Shown here: positions 1 through 9,795 of the stretch, in pieces | Layout: each line of letters starts with the position of its first letter | Position numbering within the stretch: position 1 is the first letter of the stretch | Assembly (NCBI GenBank): GCA_900539655.1 | Contig: UQCR01000004.1 | Coordinates: 1 to 64,000 of the forward strand | Length of the DNA: 64,000 nt | Reading direction: 5' to 3' | Source of the DNA: an uncultured Robinsoniella sp. | GTDB taxonomy: Bacteria; Bacillota; Clostridia; Lachnospirales; Lachnospiraceae | The notes under the pieces: generated by a model | The model's database searches: none | Seen by the model: the letters and a program-made list of their open reading frames with translations, nothing else | What the model was told of the DNA's origin: nothing | Translations under genes and position numbers: made by a program

Positions 1-58
1 TCTCTAACGACTTCAGCGATTTTCCTGTGTGTGGAGTTTTTTTACAGCCCCTTTTCAC

Positions 59-3000
59 TTATTTCAGGGTATATGTCTTTGAATTGGAATATTTACCAAA
101 GTAAATTTTCGATCCTACTTTTCGGTATGCCCGAACCTTGAAGCTGTATTTCGTACCTTTCTTCAGTTTATTGATTGTATAACTGGTCTTGCCTGTTGTC
201 TTAATCTGCTTATAGCTCCCTTTCCCTGACTTCATCAGGATCTGGTATCCGCTGCATGACACTTTCTTATAAGTGATTTTTACTTTTGATGAACCGGCTT
301 TTACAATACTGCTGATTACAGCTTTCTGAGGCTTTGACGCTGTCTTTAACACAGAGGAGTCGGGACCAGTCCCAGCCTGATTGACTGCTGCTACTTTTAC
401 ACTGTATCTGCTGCCGGCATTTAATTTTTTGATCGTAAAGCTGTTACGCGTTGTACTTCCTGCAGTTCTCCACTTTCCATCCCGGTAGATATAGATCTGG
501 TAGCTCTTCGCATCTGCTGCTTTATTCCAGGTTAGTTTCATGGAATATACGGCACTGCTGGCTTTTAGTCCTGTGACCTTTGCCGGCTTTTGAACCGGAA
601 CCGGAATCCTGACATTCACTTTACAGGATGCCGCTTTTTCTCCTTCTGCCGTTACTGCTGTTACCGTTACCGTACCATTACCCACTGCTGTCACTACTCC
701 GGATTGATTTACTACGGCTATTCCCGTATTGGAGGAAATCCATAATACTCCTTTATTGGTTGCCGCTTCTGGTTCTACAACTGCTTTCAGGCTGACAGTT
801 TCTCCTTTTGCAGTTAAGTTTACTTCTGTTTTATCCAGTTTCACTCCTGTTACTGCTACATGCGGTGCTTTCACATCGACGGTGACGATACATACCGCTG
901 TAAATTTACCGTCTTCTGTGGTGGCAATCACTGCTGTCTGTCCATTACTGCGGGCTGTGATTAATCCTTCCCGGCTTACCTGGGCTACCTGAGGTGCGGT
1001 GGATGTAAAGGCTACATTTTTATTTTCGGCATTATCCGGGTTCACAGTTGCCTGAAGTTGCAGTGTTGCTTCTTCTTTATCCAGCTGAACAAGGTTATGG
1101 CTTAAGTAAATACCTTCTACCCGTACCGGAATTTCTACTTTCACCCTGCACTGGGCTGTGAATGCTCCGTCTTCGGTGGTAACCGTTATAACAGACTCTC
1201 CGTTTGCAATCGCCGTAATGACTCCGTTGTCATCCACTGCTGCTGCTTCCTGATTGGATGAATACCACTCTACCTTCTTATTCGTTGCATTTTCAGGCAG
1301 AATTTGTGCCATTAAATGCAAGGTTTCATTTTCTTTTGTTAAAACTGCTTCCGTCTGGTTTAATGTAACTCCTGTCACATCAACATTTTCTACCGGTATT
1401 TCTACTTTGACTTTACATACTGCTTCAAATCCTCCGTCAACTGTGGCTGCAGTAATTACAGTCTCTCCTTCTCCTGCTGCTGTAACTACCCCTTTTTCAT
1501 CAACCGTTGCCGCATCCGGATTGGATGAGCGATAGGTTACGGCCTTATCCGTAGCATTTTCCGGCTTCACTTCCGGGTTCAGGGACAGCGTGTCTCCCAG
1601 ACCTGTCAGTTTGGCATTATCCGGTTGCAGGGATATTCCGGTAACCGGGATTACAGGTTCCGGTATTTCAACGGTTATTTCGCACAGTGCAACGTAGCCT
1701 CCATCCCGCGTTGTAACTGCGATTACGGCTTTTCCACTTGCTACTGCTGTTACCTGCCCTGCCTCATTCACAATTGCTGCTGCTTCGTTAAAAGATTTCC
1801 ACATTACTTCCTGATTGAATGCGTTTTCCGGTTCCACTTTTGCATTTAACGTTAAGGTTTCACCCTTTTCAGTCAGTATTGCCGACTTGGTATCCAGCAG
1901 AATTCCCGTTACCTTTACAGGCTCCCTGGGTATGTCTACCGTTATTTTGCATTTGTCTGTAAATCCACCGTCTTCTGTGGTTACGGTGATCACTGCAACA
2001 CCATTTGCAACCGGTGTAACCAGCCCGTTTTCATCTACATCTGCGATCTTAGGATCAGAAGATGACCATACCACTTTCCTGTTTTCCGAATTTTCCGGCA
2101 TAATAGCGGCTGTTAACGCAAGTGTATCATCCATATTTGTAAATCTGGCTGCATTGCAGTCCAGGCTCACACTTGTTACTTTCACGGTTTCTTTAACCGT
2201 CACCGTACACACAGCCTCAAATCCGCCATCCTGTGTAATTGCTTTTATTTCCGTTACTCCGTCTGCCTCTGCCGATACCAATCCATTTTGGTCTACGGAT
2301 GCTGCCTGTTCATTTGACGAAACCCAGGTGATATTTTTATTGGTTGCATTTTCCGGCTTCACATAAGCCGCCAGCTCCAGAGTTTCTCCAGGCTCTAACA
2401 GGGCTATTGCCTGGCTGATCTCTATGCCTTCTGCTTTTACAATCCGCACTAAATGGTCCATGGCATCCCTAAGCAGTGCGCAGGTATCGGATACCTCTGC
2501 ATTTCCGGCTTCATTCCCTTCTAATACTTTAAGGGCAAGCTCTGCTGCTGCCGTTAATTTTCCAAAGCTTTCTTCTGTGTATTCACTTTCTTTATAAGAC
2601 GCAACCGTGTCGTACAATGTCTGAAGCTCCGTTTTGTCTACGATTGCACTATCTGTTTTCTGTACCCGGAAGGAATAGATTTCTATATAGGTGGAACCTG
2701 CACTTGCATTTTTTCCATCCTGCTTTACGATAATCTTATAATTTTCATTAGAATCTAATCCTGTGAATTGGTATAACAATACATTTGTTCCTCTGTTTGC
2801 GGTATAACAATCCACCTTTTTTTGGGAACCTTCCACAACTGCACCTGCCTGATCCACAATACTTACATCGGCAATTCCATGGTCACTGGCTGTTACGCCG
2901 TACCACTCAATCGCATTTCCTGTAAATTCAAACTCTGCATAGCTGCCCTTTGCCGTTGTGTCACAGGACTCTGAGTTCGCCCGGACTGTCCATTCTCCTG

Positions 3001-6000
3001 TGCGTTTAACCGCATCGTTGTTTCCCTTTGTAATCACGGTATATTCGGCTTTTTCCAAAGCCTCCTGTGCTTCTTTTAATAAAAGCGCCAGCTGATCTGC
3101 CTTTTCCTGTGTCAGTTCTTTCGATTCCAGAGCGTCTTTCGCTGTCTTTAACGCCTTTTGGAACAGGTACCAGCTGTCTTTGGTATAATTTTCATTTGTG
3201 ATGGCTTTTGCTGTGTCTATTGCCTGATTCAGTGTGTCCTTATTTACCACATTTTCCGAAGGATTCAGATCCAGACTGTATGCTATGGCTTTACCTAATT
3301 CGCTGTGAACAAAAAAGTCTACGGTATCTGCTTCTTTCATGGAATCTGGCAGTACAAATTGAAATCCTGCCCTCTTTCCCTGTGCTTTCACCTGATTTGC
3401 AAAGAGCTCTTTTCCCTGAATTTTTACACGGATGACAGCCTGTGAATTGGATGTCACGCCTGCTGCAGTCACATTTACAGTTCTGGTATTTTTATCATAG
3501 CTGATTCCCAGGGTATTCTCCTTGGTATCGGGATTAACCGGCGCCTCTTTCATTTCGGTTCCCTCAGCTTTAATCCAGGTATTATACGCGATTGCTTCAT
3601 CTGCGGAATTTGTCACCATAATCTGAAGCACTTTATTGCTTATATCTTCCGGAAATGTATAATTGCCCGTGTATTGGTAAGCTGCACTTCCCTTTATCGT
3701 AACCGGATCTTCCTGGATGTCCAGAAGCTTCCATCCTTTTTCAATATCATATAACAGATACGATACCTTGCCTTCTATATCTGTTGCACTTTTATTTTTA
3801 AAATCCATCACAGTCCGGAAGGTTTCTCCTGCACGAGGTTCGGAAACTACTGTGCTATTTTCATATTTTATCTGAGCCGGATCCGTTAGTACATTTAATT
3901 TATCCTCTTCTTGCCTGTATACCTGAAATGCATCCACAATCATATACACACCGGATTTTTTCTCACCCCGCAGTTTATAATTTCCTTCCGGTACAATTGG
4001 TGAAGTATATACGGTCTGCTGGTAGAGTCGGCTGTTGTCTTTACAGCTGATGGTCTTTCTTTCTACCTCTTCTCCTGTGTCCGCATTGGTAAGTATCATT
4101 TCGATATCACCCTGGTCCGAGTATTTTCTTGAAATATATTCTATTTTTGTTCCGGTAAATGCCACTTCAAACCATGCAGAATTCGCTTGTTTAATGTCCG
4201 GGAATGCACACACGGTAGATCCCTGGTCAGCGCTCTTTCTGGAATCAAAATACCATGCGTCCTGAGTATATAAGTCTGTGGATACCTGGGAGCTGTATGT
4301 AACTTCCGGGTCGTTGCAGTCAATATAACCGGATACCCCTTCTGCCTTGTGGTAACTTAAAGTCTGCATACTGTTTGTCCGGTGAATATCCAGTATAACC
4401 AGAGCATTGGCCTCTATTTTCTTTAGTTCGGCAAAAAATGATTTCTTGTCGCTCAGCACAGCGCCGTTTACAGATTTTACAATGTCTCTTTTCCGATATC
4501 CCAGTGCATATGCCTCACTGTTTTCCGGTACTTCTTCAAAGTAAATTCCGTTGTAATCATTAGAAGCTGTGGAAGAAATAATATTATCATCGATTCCTGT
4601 TACTGTTGCGCCTTTCCACTCTTCTCTCTGTAAAATGTCAGAGCCGCCGGAACCGGAATCAATCTTGGCATAAATCGGTGCCTTACACTGGCATCCCGGC
4701 TTACCAAACTGATCCATGGCAAAGTTTTTAAATCCTACTTTCTCCATGCCTTCCTCATTTAAAACCGTGTAATCATTGCTTCTTGCATTTTTAAACTTAG
4801 GATCTACATCAATCAGTGCATTCTTATCATAATCATTTTGAGATTTATTCACATAATACCAGGACGGAAGATTGATTTTTGCTCCAAAATCATAGTACCA
4901 GTTTTTATCAACCGCATATTCTGCCTGTTTGAATCTGTTCTCATCCACCACTGCAAATCCATATGGGGTGGTATTTGCCACTATGTTGCCGTAGATTTCA
5001 TCGCCGGCCTCTTTATAGGAAACGTGAATCTGGAATTGTCCGTCCAGAATAATATTATTATATACTTTCCGGTCAAATCCTTCCCTTAATTTGATTCCCA
5101 GACCCAGACAGAGATTATTATAGATTTCGTAGTTGGAAGAACCATCATCTAAGTCAATTCCCCAGGTATGAGGGGCATCTGAATCATGCTGGAACCGGTT
5201 ATCATGGATCTTATTGGTCTGATATGCATCAATCAGGGCAAGATCATATACCTTTCCGTCTTTTGTATAATTTCTGATCAAATCTCCGCTTTCACCGCTT
5301 GCATTGTACTTGGGTACTGACCAGAACCGGTCTCTTCCCCAGGAATTAAACGGACCGTGGTCAGTCGTTTCTAACTGGGCATTATATACATCATTATAAG
5401 CAATCTCATGTCCGCCAAATGTCCCATCATTGACATTGATACAGGAGCGGGCACTTTTATGGATTGTATTGTGGAGAATCTTGATCCTGCTGCTGACCGA
5501 CAGATTCACACCGCAGGACTGCTTTTCGAAAATCCCCAGATTTTCCATATGGTTATTGGTAATCTCTATATCTCTGGGGTAATCTTCCGTAGCAGGTCCC
5601 ACCTTTTCCGGGAAATCAACGCTGGTCTTATTGGCCTGCTGGTTTGGATACAGGGCATGATCCCAGAAGGATGCTTCATAGGCGGACTTTGGATCGCCCA
5701 CTACCTGGACAGCTGTAGAACCAATATCGATAAACTCATTGTTATCCACAATATGGCTGTCGTTATAGCCGTACATGAAGATTCCATTTCCGCCCATGTG
5801 GTTAAAGTTAGAATTCACCACCTGAATATTTCTGGCATTTTCTATATAAACAGCACCTGCCCTTACCACGCACCAGTCCCCTCTCATCAGAGGAATGTAT
5901 TCCTTACCTTCTTCATTTACGGTAAACATAGTTCTCTTAGTTCCAAAATAGGTGAATCCATCCAGTGTAATGTCACTTGCCGGATGTGTACTGTCCTCTC

Positions 6001-6883
6001 CCTCTATCTTGATAATATCTGTATTTACTGCTGCTTCCACAGATACATCGTTTAAGTCTACCCCTTCTTCGGGATAAACATATAGCTTTCCTTCTTTGTT
6101 ATCATAATACCATTCTTTTGACGCATCCAGTTCTTCGAATACATTTTCGATCATAACCGCATTGTCCTTCATTCCATTACCGCGGTTATTGTCACCCACC
6201 CACTGGTAATCCAGGCCCAGCGCATTGGATGTATTTTTTCCTGTTATGATATAATCGTTCCCGCCCCAGCCATTGCTGTGGATTGCACGGATATACCCTC
6301 CGGTTGGATCAGCGTAATTTTTAACCCGGGATTTGATATCTGCTCTTGTCGTTGCCCCTTCTAAAGGAAGGACTCCGGGTGTTGCATCCGGATATCTCGC
6401 CAGTACCTGTTCTTCCTTATCCAGAAATAATTTATCTATTCCAAGGTTCTTGTCTACCTTAGCAACCTTTATATGGGGATTGCCCTCATAGTCTGACCAG
6501 GATAACTGGTCAAAGGTAAGCGCTCCGCTTAGTTCCACTGCCTCACCATTATAATTTCGAAAGGTTATGCCGGAATCCTGCGGGGTTAATTCCAATGTAT
6601 TTTGAAAGAAATAGGTACCTTCTCTAACAAATACCGTCATATTCTCCTGCTTCAGTTCTCTGGCTGCATCTCTGGCTTTTTCAAATGTGGCGAATGGTTT
6701 CTCAAGTGTACCATCTCCCGTCTCGTCACTGCCATCCATTGCCACATACAACGCATTTGCGGCATTGACATTTTCACTCGCATATACTACACTTCCGTCC
6801 ATTCCCCCAAGCCCCATGCCGGTTGTTGCCAGCATCGCTGACGCCAGCAGCAGTGCTATTCGTTTTTTACTTCTCCTTTTCAT
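59..6883 (-). CDS. Giant secreted right-handed beta-helix protein with PDZ, FIVAR, Big_2 and FN3 modules
   Basis: 2274 residues. The N-terminus is a Sec signal peptide (KRRSKKR, hydrophobic core, then VYASE). Next comes an opening typical of pectate-lyase-like beta-helix enzymes (DGSDETGDGTLEKPFATF) and a beta-helix at about 340-720 with many N-N-x and HDN turns. A PDZ-like domain follows at about 758-820 (GIYFEEVP...GYRKRDIVKSVNG). Then come a galactose-binding-like domain (864-985), FIVAR (1214-1278), a second galactose-binding-like domain (1291-1408), FIVAR (1411-1478), seven Big_2 Ig-like repeats (1481-2091) and two FN3 domains to the end. There is no LPXTG motif, so it is probably released or held by its repeats. 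The catalytic domain suggests a polysaccharide lyase or glycosidase, possibly GH141-like, but I cannot assign the substrate. The start has an AGAGGATCGG ribosome binding site. The regulator at 7062-8672 is the likely activator. Confidence 0.9.
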   Translation of the reverse strand: MKRRSKKRIALLLASAMLATTGMGLGGMDGSVVYASENVNAANALYVAMDGSDETGDGTLEKPFATFEKARDAARELKQENMTVFVREGTYFFQNTLELTPQDSGITFRNYNGEAVELSGALTFDQLSWSDYEGNPHIKVAKVDKNLGIDKLFLDKEEQVLARYPDATPGVLPLEGATTRADIKSRVKNYADPTGGYIRAIHSNGWGGNDYIITGKNTSNALGLDYQWVGDNNRGNGMKDNAVMIENVFEELDASKEWYYDNKEGKLYVYPEEGVDLNDVSVEAAVNTDIIKIEGEDSTHPASDITLDGFTYFGTKRTMFTVNEEGKEYIPLMRGDWCVVRAGAVYIENARNIQVVNSNFNHMGGNGIFMYGYNDSHIVDNNEFIDIGSTAVQVVGDPKSAYEASFWDHALYPNQQANKTSVDFPEKVGPATEDYPRDIEITNNHMENLGIFEKQSCGVNLSVSSRIKILHNTIHKSARSCINVNDGTFGGHEIAYNDVYNAQLETTDHGPFNSWGRDRFWSVPKYNASGESGDLIRNYTKDGKVYDLALIDAYQTNKIHDNRFQHDSDAPHTWGIDLDDGSSNYEIYNNLCLGLGIKLREGFDRKVYNNIILDGQFQIHVSYKEAGDEIYGNIVANTTPYGFAVVDENRFKQAEYAVDKNWYYDFGAKINLPSWYYVNKSQNDYDKNALIDVDPKFKNARSNDYTVLNEEGMEKVGFKNFAMDQFGKPGCQCKAPIYAKIDSGSGGSDILQREEWKGATVTGIDDNIISSTASNDYNGIYFEEVPENSEAYALGYRKRDIVKSVNGAVLSDKKSFFAELKKIEANALVILDIHRTNSMQTLSYHKAEGVSGYIDCNDPEVTYSSQVSTDLYTQDAWYFDSRKSADQGSTVCAFPDIKQANSAWFEVAFTGTKIEYISRKYSDQGDIEMILTNADTGEEVERKTISCKDNSRLYQQTVYTSPIVPEGNYKLRGEKKSGVYMIVDAFQVYRQEEDKLNVLTDPAQIKYENSTVVSEPRAGETFRTVMDFKNKSATDIEGKVSYLLYDIEKGWKLLDIQEDPVTIKGSAAYQYTGNYTFPEDISNKVLQIMVTNSADEAIAYNTWIKAEGTEMKEAPVNPDTKENTLGISYDKNTRTVNVTAAGVTSNSQAVIRVKIQGKELFANQVKAQGKRAGFQFVLPDSMKEADTVDFFVHSELGKAIAYSLDLNPSENVVNKDTLNQAIDTAKAITNENYTKDSWYLFQKALKTAKDALESKELTQEKADQLALLLKEAQEALEKAEYTVITKGNNDAVKRTGEWTVRANSESCDTTAKGSYAEFEFTGNAIEWYGVTASDHGIADVSIVDQAGAVVEGSQKKVDCYTANRGTNVLLYQFTGLDSNENYKIIVKQDGKNASAGSTYIEIYSFRVQKTDSAIVDKTELQTLYDTVASYKESEYTEESFGKLTAAAELALKVLEGNEAGNAEVSDTCALLRDAMDHLVRIVKAEGIEISQAIALLEPGETLELAAYVKPENATNKNITWVSSNEQAASVDQNGLVSAEADGVTEIKAITQDGGFEAVCTVTVKETVKVTSVSLDCNAARFTNMDDTLALTAAIMPENSENRKVVWSSSDPKIADVDENGLVTPVANGVAVITVTTEDGGFTDKCKITVDIPREPVKVTGILLDTKSAILTEKGETLTLNAKVEPENAFNQEVMWKSFNEAAAIVNEAGQVTAVASGKAVIAVTTRDGGYVALCEITVEIPEPVIPVTGISLQPDNAKLTGLGDTLSLNPEVKPENATDKAVTYRSSNPDAATVDEKGVVTAAGEGETVITAATVDGGFEAVCKVKVEIPVENVDVTGVTLNQTEAVLTKENETLHLMAQILPENATNKKVEWYSSNQEAAAVDDNGVITAIANGESVITVTTEDGAFTAQCRVKVEIPVRVEGIYLSHNLVQLDKEEATLQLQATVNPDNAENKNVAFTSTAPQVAQVSREGLITARSNGQTAVIATTEDGKFTAVCIVTVDVKAPHVAVTGVKLDKTEVNLTAKGETVSLKAVVEPEAATNKGVLWISSNTGIAVVNQSGVVTAVGNGTVTVTAVTAEGEKAASCKVNVRIPVPVQKPAKVTGLKASSAVYSMKLTWNKAADAKSYQIYIYRDGKWRTAGSTTRNSFTIKKLNAGSRYSVKVAAVNQAGTGPDSSVLKTASKPQKAVISSIVKAGSSKVKITYKKVSCSGYQILMKSGKGSYKQIKTTGKTSYTINKLKKGTKYSFKVRAYRKVGSKIYFGKYSNSKTYTLK

Positions 6884-6939
6884 ATCCGATCCTCTCTTCT
6901 TCCTGTTATAAATGTATTAATTGTTCCTGATACAAACTC

Positions 6940-7005
6940 ATTATATCCTTCTTCTATCTGCTGTTTAATAAACTATCTTCCACAAAAACGCAACTTTCTT
7001 CCACA
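6940..7005 (-). promoter_or_regulatory. Candidate activator-dependent promoter of the giant secreted protein
   Basis: On the minus strand a perfect -10 (TATAAT, plus-strand 6940-6945) has only a weak -35 (TTAAAC, 6963-6968) at 17 bp. Just upstream lie two 9-bp direct repeats, TCTTCCACA on the plus strand at 6976-6984 and 6997-7005, exactly 21 bp apart. A weak -35 abutted by two half-sites two helical turns apart is what an AraC-type activator promoter looks like. The YesN regulator encoded next door is the obvious candidate. This is inference from layout only. Confidence 0.5.
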
Positions 7006-7061
7006 CTTTCCACGCTTTAGTCCATTTTTCCAGACCCGCATTACCTCTGTGAAGTATTCCG

Positions 7062-8672
7062 TCACCGCACCATCCTCATATATTCCCTGGGTGTCTTTCC
7101 TGTGTATTTTTTGAATATACTGCTAAAATACTGGGGATTCTCATAACCTACAGACTCCGATACCTCGTAAATTTTCATTGAGGTATTCTCCATCATACCT
7201 TTGGCTTTCTCAATTCTTTTTTTCGTCAGCGCCTCTACAAAAGTGATGCCCGTATAATGTTTAAACAGGTAACTGAAATGGCTGACACTGACAGACAGGT
7301 ATCCACAGATAGAATTCAGGGAAATATCAGCATTCTGATAATGCTTGTCTATGTAATCATGGGCAAGCATCACCTGCCGCTGGTAATATCCGTCTTTTTC
7401 CGTAGCCAGAGCCTTTCCCGCTTTTATACATGCCTCCCCCAGATGGCGTGCTACGCATTCCAGATTTTCATCTTCATATATGGCAACCTGCAGGCGTTTC
7501 ATCTCATAACGGATCTCTCCATCACTGACCTGGATTTCGTCCATGAGATTCATTAGTGCCATCATAATATTCTGTGCATTGATCGTACAAACTTTTTTTG
7601 ATACCCAGGACTTTTGAAGGTCACTTATAAATTCGGACAGCTCCCTGTCGATATCATCCTGGTCGTTCTTCTTCACTGCGAGGGTAATTCTGGAAATCCA
7701 TTCCTTCATATCGATGTTTTTTTCTGCCCGGACATTTCGAAAATCTTTGGCAAAATAGATTTCCCTCTCCTTTGATAAAAACCGGTATTCCAGCACATCT
7801 CCCGCACTTTGGAACGCTTTGTAGAGAGCCGTAATTTCCTCGGTAAACTCTCCCACGCCAAGTACTACATCCAGTTTTAGGAATGTCTCTATATTCTGCT
7901 TCAGGTGCCGGCAGTATTCAACGCTTTTATAATCCAGTTCCCTGGGTCCGTCTGCACCCAGTATTACAACTGTCCTGGAATCTTTATCCTGAAATACCAC
8001 GCCGTTTCCCGACAGCCCCAACACTTCTTCTGCGACATTTAATATGGCAAACAATGCAAGGTCTTTATTATCCTGAAAGGAGCTCCTGGCAAATACGGAA
8101 TCATCCTTTGCTTCAATGAGAATCACCGTGAAATAATTCCCGGAAAGTCTGATATCCATTTCCATTAACTTCGGTACAATCTCCTCCGGCACCATCTGCC
8201 CAAGAATCAAATGATTCAAAAATTCCCTTTTCAATATCTGACGGCTGTTATAATAAGCCCCTCTGACCTTCTTCATACCGGACAGCCATTCATTTTCATA
8301 ATCCAGATTCTGGCGAATCTTTGTTAACGTCTCGGACAACTCATATGCGCTGATGGGTTTTAGTATATATTCGATCACCTTGTACCGGATTGCCTGTTTT
8401 GCATACTCAAACTCGTCGTATCCGCTGATGATTACAACTTTAATACCCGGATAATTCTGATATACATACCGTGTAAGTTCAATTCCATTCATATGGGGCA
8501 TCCTGATATCCGTAAGCAGCAGATCCGGCGGTGTCTCCCGGATTGCTTCCACAGCCTCCTTTCCATTCCTGCATGTCCCAATCAGGCGGAACCCCAGCTC
8601 CGACCAGTGCACATTGTCACGTACCGCTTCCCTGATTAATACTTCATCATCTACTAACAGTACCTTATACAT
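7062..8672 (-). CDS. YesN-type response regulator (receiver + AraC DNA-binding domain)
   Basis: 536 residues. The receiver domain at 1-120 has an intact pocket: Asp8 and Asp9 in VLLVDDE, phospho-acceptor Asp55 in LTDIRMP, and the Lys of YILKPIS. A middle region of about 300 residues is typical of YesN regulators. The C-terminal 100 residues form two AraC helix-turn-helices (ISLNSICGYLSVSVSHFSYL and the YENPQYFSSIFKKYTGKTP signature). The start has a GGAGGGAGG ribosome binding site. No histidine kinase gene touches it, so its partner lies outside or it uses the YesM kinase at 11100. It is convergently placed for regulating the adjacent secreted beta-helix protein. Confidence 0.93.
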   Translation of the reverse strand: MYKVLLVDDEVLIREAVRDNVHWSELGFRLIGTCRNGKEAVEAIRETPPDLLLTDIRMPHMNGIELTRYVYQNYPGIKVVIISGYDEFEYAKQAIRYKVIEYILKPISAYELSETLTKIRQNLDYENEWLSGMKKVRGAYYNSRQILKREFLNHLILGQMVPEEIVPKLMEMDIRLSGNYFTVILIEAKDDSVFARSSFQDNKDLALFAILNVAEEVLGLSGNGVVFQDKDSRTVVILGADGPRELDYKSVEYCRHLKQNIETFLKLDVVLGVGEFTEEITALYKAFQSAGDVLEYRFLSKEREIYFAKDFRNVRAEKNIDMKEWISRITLAVKKNDQDDIDRELSEFISDLQKSWVSKKVCTINAQNIMMALMNLMDEIQVSDGEIRYEMKRLQVAIYEDENLECVARHLGEACIKAGKALATEKDGYYQRQVMLAHDYIDKHYQNADISLNSICGYLSVSVSHFSYLFKHYTGITFVEALTKKRIEKAKGMMENTSMKIYEVSESVGYENPQYFSSIFKKYTGKTPREYMRMVR

Positions 8673-8846
8673 TTTTCCTCCCTCCCATTGGTTGTCAAAC
8701 CCTTTCCCTGACTCCTTTTATTATTCATGTACAAGTCCATCATAACTTAACAAATCTTATTTTTCGTTTCAGATCTTCTTTAAAAGGTTTGAAATCTTAC
8801 GGACTTTGATTGGATTCATTTTATCAATTCCTGTTTCTATGTTGAA

Positions 8847-8893
8847 CCTGATATTCTACGAATCTTCCTGAAATTCTACGATTTTTAACCTGA
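8847..8893. repeat. Direct repeats in the regulator's upstream region
   Basis: Inside the 283-bp gap between the MerR gene and the YesN regulator, ATTCTACGA occurs at 8853-8861 and 8873-8881 (20-bp period). Each copy is preceded by CCTG (8847, 8867), and a third CCTG lies at 8889. The spacing suits a dimeric or tandem DNA-binding protein. It may be an autoregulatory site, but no function is shown. Confidence 0.4.
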
Positions 8894-8910
8894 AGCAATT
8901 TTCTGCATAA

Positions 8911-8945
8911 AAATACCTGTACAGCCGGCAGCCGTACAGGTATTT
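8911..8945 (-). terminator. Intrinsic terminator after the MerR gene
   Basis: Strong inverted repeat AAATACCTGTAC/GTACAGGTATTT around a short GC-rich loop, followed on the minus strand by TTTTTATG. It lies directly downstream of the MerR stop and closes the kinase operon. The AT flanks also allow it to work in the opposite direction. Confidence 0.8.
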
Positions 8946-8955
8946 GATTCTTTAT

Positions 8956-9771
8956 TTATATTTTTTCCAATGGTATTTGTATTTCTGTGAGGTAATTATC
9001 ACTGTTTGACTCATTCCAGGGGCCGCGGTGGACAATTTGCCTGCTTTGTCCCAGCATTTTATACTGGCTGTGTTCTTCCAGCCATCCTGCAAAGGAACGA
9101 AATACACCGGAAATATTCTCAAAAGCACCATAGACCATTGTGCTTGCCATAATTGGCACCGGATCAACCTTTCGAAATGTATAGCCCTCCTTATCCTTTC
9201 CCATTTGTGGGACAGGAGCACATATTTCAATATCCACATTCTTTTCCCGGTAATCAGAATCATGATAGATGGCAAAGGTGTTGTTTGAAACGTAAATTTT
9301 ATTTTTTGCTGCAAAATCAGTCATTTCTTTCCATAACTGCCCTTCCGAATAATATGAGGGCACAACCCGCCGCAGGGAAAGTACCTGGACACCCGGAACG
9401 GATTTTATGGACACATTGTAATGGATCTCTATTTTTTCAAGGCGGATATCTTTTTTTGCCTGCTCTATTTTCAACAGTTTTTCCTGTTCCTCTTTAATCA
9501 TATGTTCAATCTCAAGCCGTTTGCTGTCCAGCTGTTGTACAATATATTCATCGTCCCACTGATGCAGGGCTGCTGCAATATCCTGGACATGAAATCCCAG
9601 ATCCCGCAAAAATATTATTTTATTCAGCACTGCTATCTGATCGGCAGAATACAATCTGTAGTTTGTATAGTGATCGGTGACCGCCGGCTTTAACAATCCC
9701 GTCTCGTCATAATATCTCAGCATCCGGATTGATACCTGGGTTAATTTTGAAAACTCGCCTATCTTAAACAT
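8956..9771 (-). CDS. MerR-family regulator with GyrI-like effector domain
   Basis: 271 residues. The N-terminal MerR helix-turn-helix reads FKIGEFSKLTQVSIRMLRYY then DETGLLKP, and a coiled coil follows at about 75-115. The remaining part resembles a GyrI/BmrR small-molecule-binding domain, with paired EIC..VPQM and EIQIP strands. Regulators of this type sense hydrophobic or cationic compounds and bend spaced promoters. The gene starts 24 bp after the solute-binding protein gene with a CAGGAGGCAG ribosome binding site, so it may be the last gene of that operon. No drug pump is adjacent, so its target is not evident. Confidence 0.88.
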   Translation of the reverse strand: MFKIGEFSKLTQVSIRMLRYYDETGLLKPAVTDHYTNYRLYSADQIAVLNKIIFLRDLGFHVQDIAAALHQWDDEYIVQQLDSKRLEIEHMIKEEQEKLLKIEQAKKDIRLEKIEIHYNVSIKSVPGVQVLSLRRVVPSYYSEGQLWKEMTDFAAKNKIYVSNNTFAIYHDSDYREKNVDIEICAPVPQMGKDKEGYTFRKVDPVPIMASTMVYGAFENISGVFRSFAGWLEEHSQYKMLGQSRQIVHRGPWNESNSDNYLTEIQIPLEKI

Positions 9772-9795
9772 CTCTCTGCCTCCTGTTCTTTGTGC

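Noticed and set aside
5408..6055. A 215-codon plus-strand open frame opposite the beta-helix protein
   Set aside because: It has no ribosome binding site or recognisable domain and lies fully within a strongly coding minus-strand gene.
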